Part shown: piece after piece, positions 5,759 through 6,821 of the stretch
How the letters are laid out: the number at the start of each line of letters is the position of its first letter
Position numbering within the stretch: the stretch's first letter is position 1
Assembly: GCA_946886065.1 (NCBI GenBank)
Contig: CAMPHU010000234.1
Coordinates: forward strand, 1 to 6,821
Source: an uncultured Massilia sp.
GTDB taxonomy: Bacteria; Pseudomonadota; Gammaproteobacteria; Burkholderiales; Burkholderiaceae
DNA: 6,821 nt
Direction: 5' to 3'
The notes under the pieces: generated by a model
Databases searched by the model: none
What the model was told of the DNA's origin: nothing
The model's input: the letters and a program-made list of their open reading frames with translations, nothing else
Program-made: the position numbers and the translations under genes

Positions 5759-5803
5759 AACTTGGATTCCCGCCAAGGGGCCCGCCCAGGGCGGGAACGA
5801 CGG
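5759..5803 (-). repeat. REP-like palindromic element, copy 4, with enlarged loop
   Basis: Read on the minus strand it has the head CCGTCGT and the tail ATCCAAGTT. The stem arms, 5767-5774 TTCCCGCC and 5790-5797 GGCGGGAA, are an 8-bp perfect match, but the loop is 15 nt rather than 4. The extra length is explained by a near-perfect tandem repeat of 12 nt: CCCGCCAAGGGG (5769-5780) followed by CCCGCCCAGGGC (5781-5792), 10 of 12 identical. The second unit can pair with the same right arm, so two alternative hairpins are possible. Confidence 0.75.
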
Positions 5804-5810
5804 TGTTTTT

Positions 5811-5840
5811 AGGTTGCGGGTTCAAGCGGGCACGCAACCT
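5811..5840. other. Inverted repeat upstream of gyrB
   Basis: AGGTTGCG (5811-5818) and CGCAACCT (5833-5840) form a perfect 8-bp stem with a 14-nt loop, ending 28 nt before the gyrB ATG. Five T residues (5806-5810) precede the left arm and do not follow the right one. It is unrelated to the REP-like pair next to it. It may be a gyrB leader structure or an operator; no convincing sigma-70 promoter for gyrB could be placed in this 195-nt gap. Confidence 0.5.
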
Positions 5841-5868
5841 GAATCCAACGTTTTATAGAAAGCAGTCC

Positions 5869-6821
5869 ATGTCCGAGAATACCCAAGCTCAAATGTCCGC
5901 CCCGAAGGGCGATGAATACGGCGCCTCCTCGATTCAGATCCTGGAAGGCCTGGAAGCGGTACGCAAGCGTCCGGGCATGTATATTGGCGACACCTCGGAC
6001 GGAACCGGCCTGCACCACCTGGTGTTCGAAGTGCTGGACAACTCGATCGACGAGGCGCTGGCCGGCTTCTGTTCCGAGATCCACGTCACCATCCACTCCG
6101 ACAATTCGATCTCCATCACCGACAACGGCCGCGGCATCCCGACCGGCATCAAGATGGACGACAAGCACGAGCCGAAGCGCTCTGCGACCGAGATCGCGCT
6201 GACCGAGCTGCACGCCGGCGGCAAGTTCAACCAGAACGCCTATAAGGTGTCGGGCGGCCTGCACGGCGTGGGCGTGTCCTGCGTGAACGCGCTGTCGAAG
6301 CTGCTGCGCGTGACCGTGCGCCAGAACGGCAAGGTGCACCAGCTGGAATTCGAACGCGGCGTCCCGCTGAACCGCCTGATCGAGGTCGTCGACGGCGTCG
6401 AAGTGTCCCCGATGAAGGTCATCGGCGACACCGACAAGCGCGGCACCGAAGTGCACTTCTGGGCCGACGAGGAAATCTTCACCACGGTCGAGTTCCACTA
6501 CGAGATCCTGTCGAAGCGCATCCGCGAACTGTCCTTCCTGAACAACGGCGTCAACATCAAGCTGAGCGACCAGCGCACCGGCAAGGAAGAAGTGTTCGCC
6601 TTCGAAGGCGGCACCCGCGGCTTCGTGGAGTACATCAACAAGGCCAAGACCGTCCTGCACCCGACCGTGTTCCAGGCGACCGGCGATCGCCTGTCGGACC
6701 AGGGCACCAATATCTCGGTGGACGTGTCGATGCAGTGGAACGACGCCTACAACGAGCAGGTGCTGTGCTTCACCAACAACATCCCGCAGCGCGACGGCGG
6801 CACCCACCTGACCGGCCTGCG
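5869..6821 (+). CDS. gyrB: DNA gyrase subunit B (5' part; runs off the window end)
   Basis: 317 complete codons plus two bases; the gene continues beyond the window. GyrB is the ATPase subunit of the GyrA2B2 topoisomerase that introduces negative supercoils. The GHKL ATP-binding domain is visible: [12 protein letters not shown] (53-64) with catalytic Glu54 and Mg-binding Asn58, DNGRGIP (85-91) with Asp85, and the glycine-rich lid [15 protein letters not shown] (129-143). These correspond to E. coli Glu42, Asn46, Asp73 and the 114-119 loop, with a 12-residue offset from a longer N-terminus ([18 protein letters not shown]). The transducer domain begins near 230, with QWNDAYNEQ (289-297) and [15 protein letters not shown] (302-316). 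The QTK loop and the toprim region lie outside. The ATG is preceded by a weak AGAAAG (5857-5862) at six nt spacing; ATG codon 9 is an alternative start. Confidence 0.98.
   Translation, partial: MSENTQAQMSAPKGDEYGASSIQILEGLEAVRKRPGMYIGDTSDGTGLHHLVFEVLDNSIDEALAGFCSEIHVTIHSDNSISITDNGRGIPTGIKMDDKHEPKRSATEIALTELHAGGKFNQNAYKVSGGLHGVGVSCVNALSKLLRVTVRQNGKVHQLEFERGVPLNRLIEVVDGVEVSPMKVIGDTDKRGTEVHFWADEEIFTTVEFHYEILSKRIRELSFLNNGVNIKLSDQRTGKEEVFAFEGGTRGFVEYINKAKTVLHPTVFQATGDRLSDQGTNISVDVSMQWNDAYNEQVLCFTNNIPQRDGGTHLTGL

Noticed and set aside
5809..6807. 332-codon open frame opposite gyrB
   Set aside because: It is antisense to a clear gyrB ATPase domain, with low-complexity composition and no motif.
1..6821. 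CRISPR arrays, tRNA or rRNA genes, insertion sequences, phage or defence genes
   Set aside because: No direct-repeat/spacer array, cloverleaf, transposase or other accessory gene was seen. All coding space is core genes.

Overview
The window is a bacterial chromosome origin neighbourhood with the conserved order yidC - yidD - rnpA - rpmH (minus strand), then dnaA - dnaN - gyrB (plus strand). The high G+C content and the DnaA, DnaN, GyrB and YidC sequences suggest a betaproteobacterium of the Burkholderiales. My best guess is Oxalobacteraceae of the Massilia/Duganella/Janthinobacterium type. That family call is from memory of sequence style and was not searched.

Layout. Bases 1-211 hold an inverted pair of REP-like palindromes (35-68 and 113-146) and the intrinsic terminator of the leftward operon (168-194). 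Bases 212-2725 are that operon, read right to left: rpmH (ribosomal protein L34), rnpA (RNase P protein), yidD (membrane insertion factor) and yidC (membrane insertase). rnpA and yidD overlap by four bases (ATGA), and yidD and yidC are nine bases apart. Bases 2726-3078 form the divergent rpmH/dnaA intergenic region. It has a good rpmH promoter, a dnaA promoter whose -35 lies inside a perfect DnaA box, and several TGACAG repeats, and it is the most likely place for oriC. Bases 3079-4467 are dnaA, 4567-5673 dnaN, and 5869 to the window end the first 317 codons of gyrB. A second REP-like pair (5711-5742 and 5759-5803) and a separate hairpin (5811-5840) lie between dnaN and gyrB.

How the genes work together. 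DnaA opens the origin, DnaN is the polymerase sliding clamp and GyrB is the ATPase subunit of gyrase. The leftward operon makes a ribosomal protein, the tRNA-processing RNase P protein and the YidD/YidC insertion pair. Both gene sets point away from the 2726-3078 interval, so both would be co-directional with forks leaving an origin there.

I found no undescribed multi-gene system; the gene content is core. The points most worth checking are small: a 12-bp palindrome inside rnpA, spelled with A/T-ending codons and followed by a T run (possible attenuator); REP-like elements with compensatory stem changes, one carrying an arm duplication; and an intergenic origin candidate with only one perfect DnaA box.
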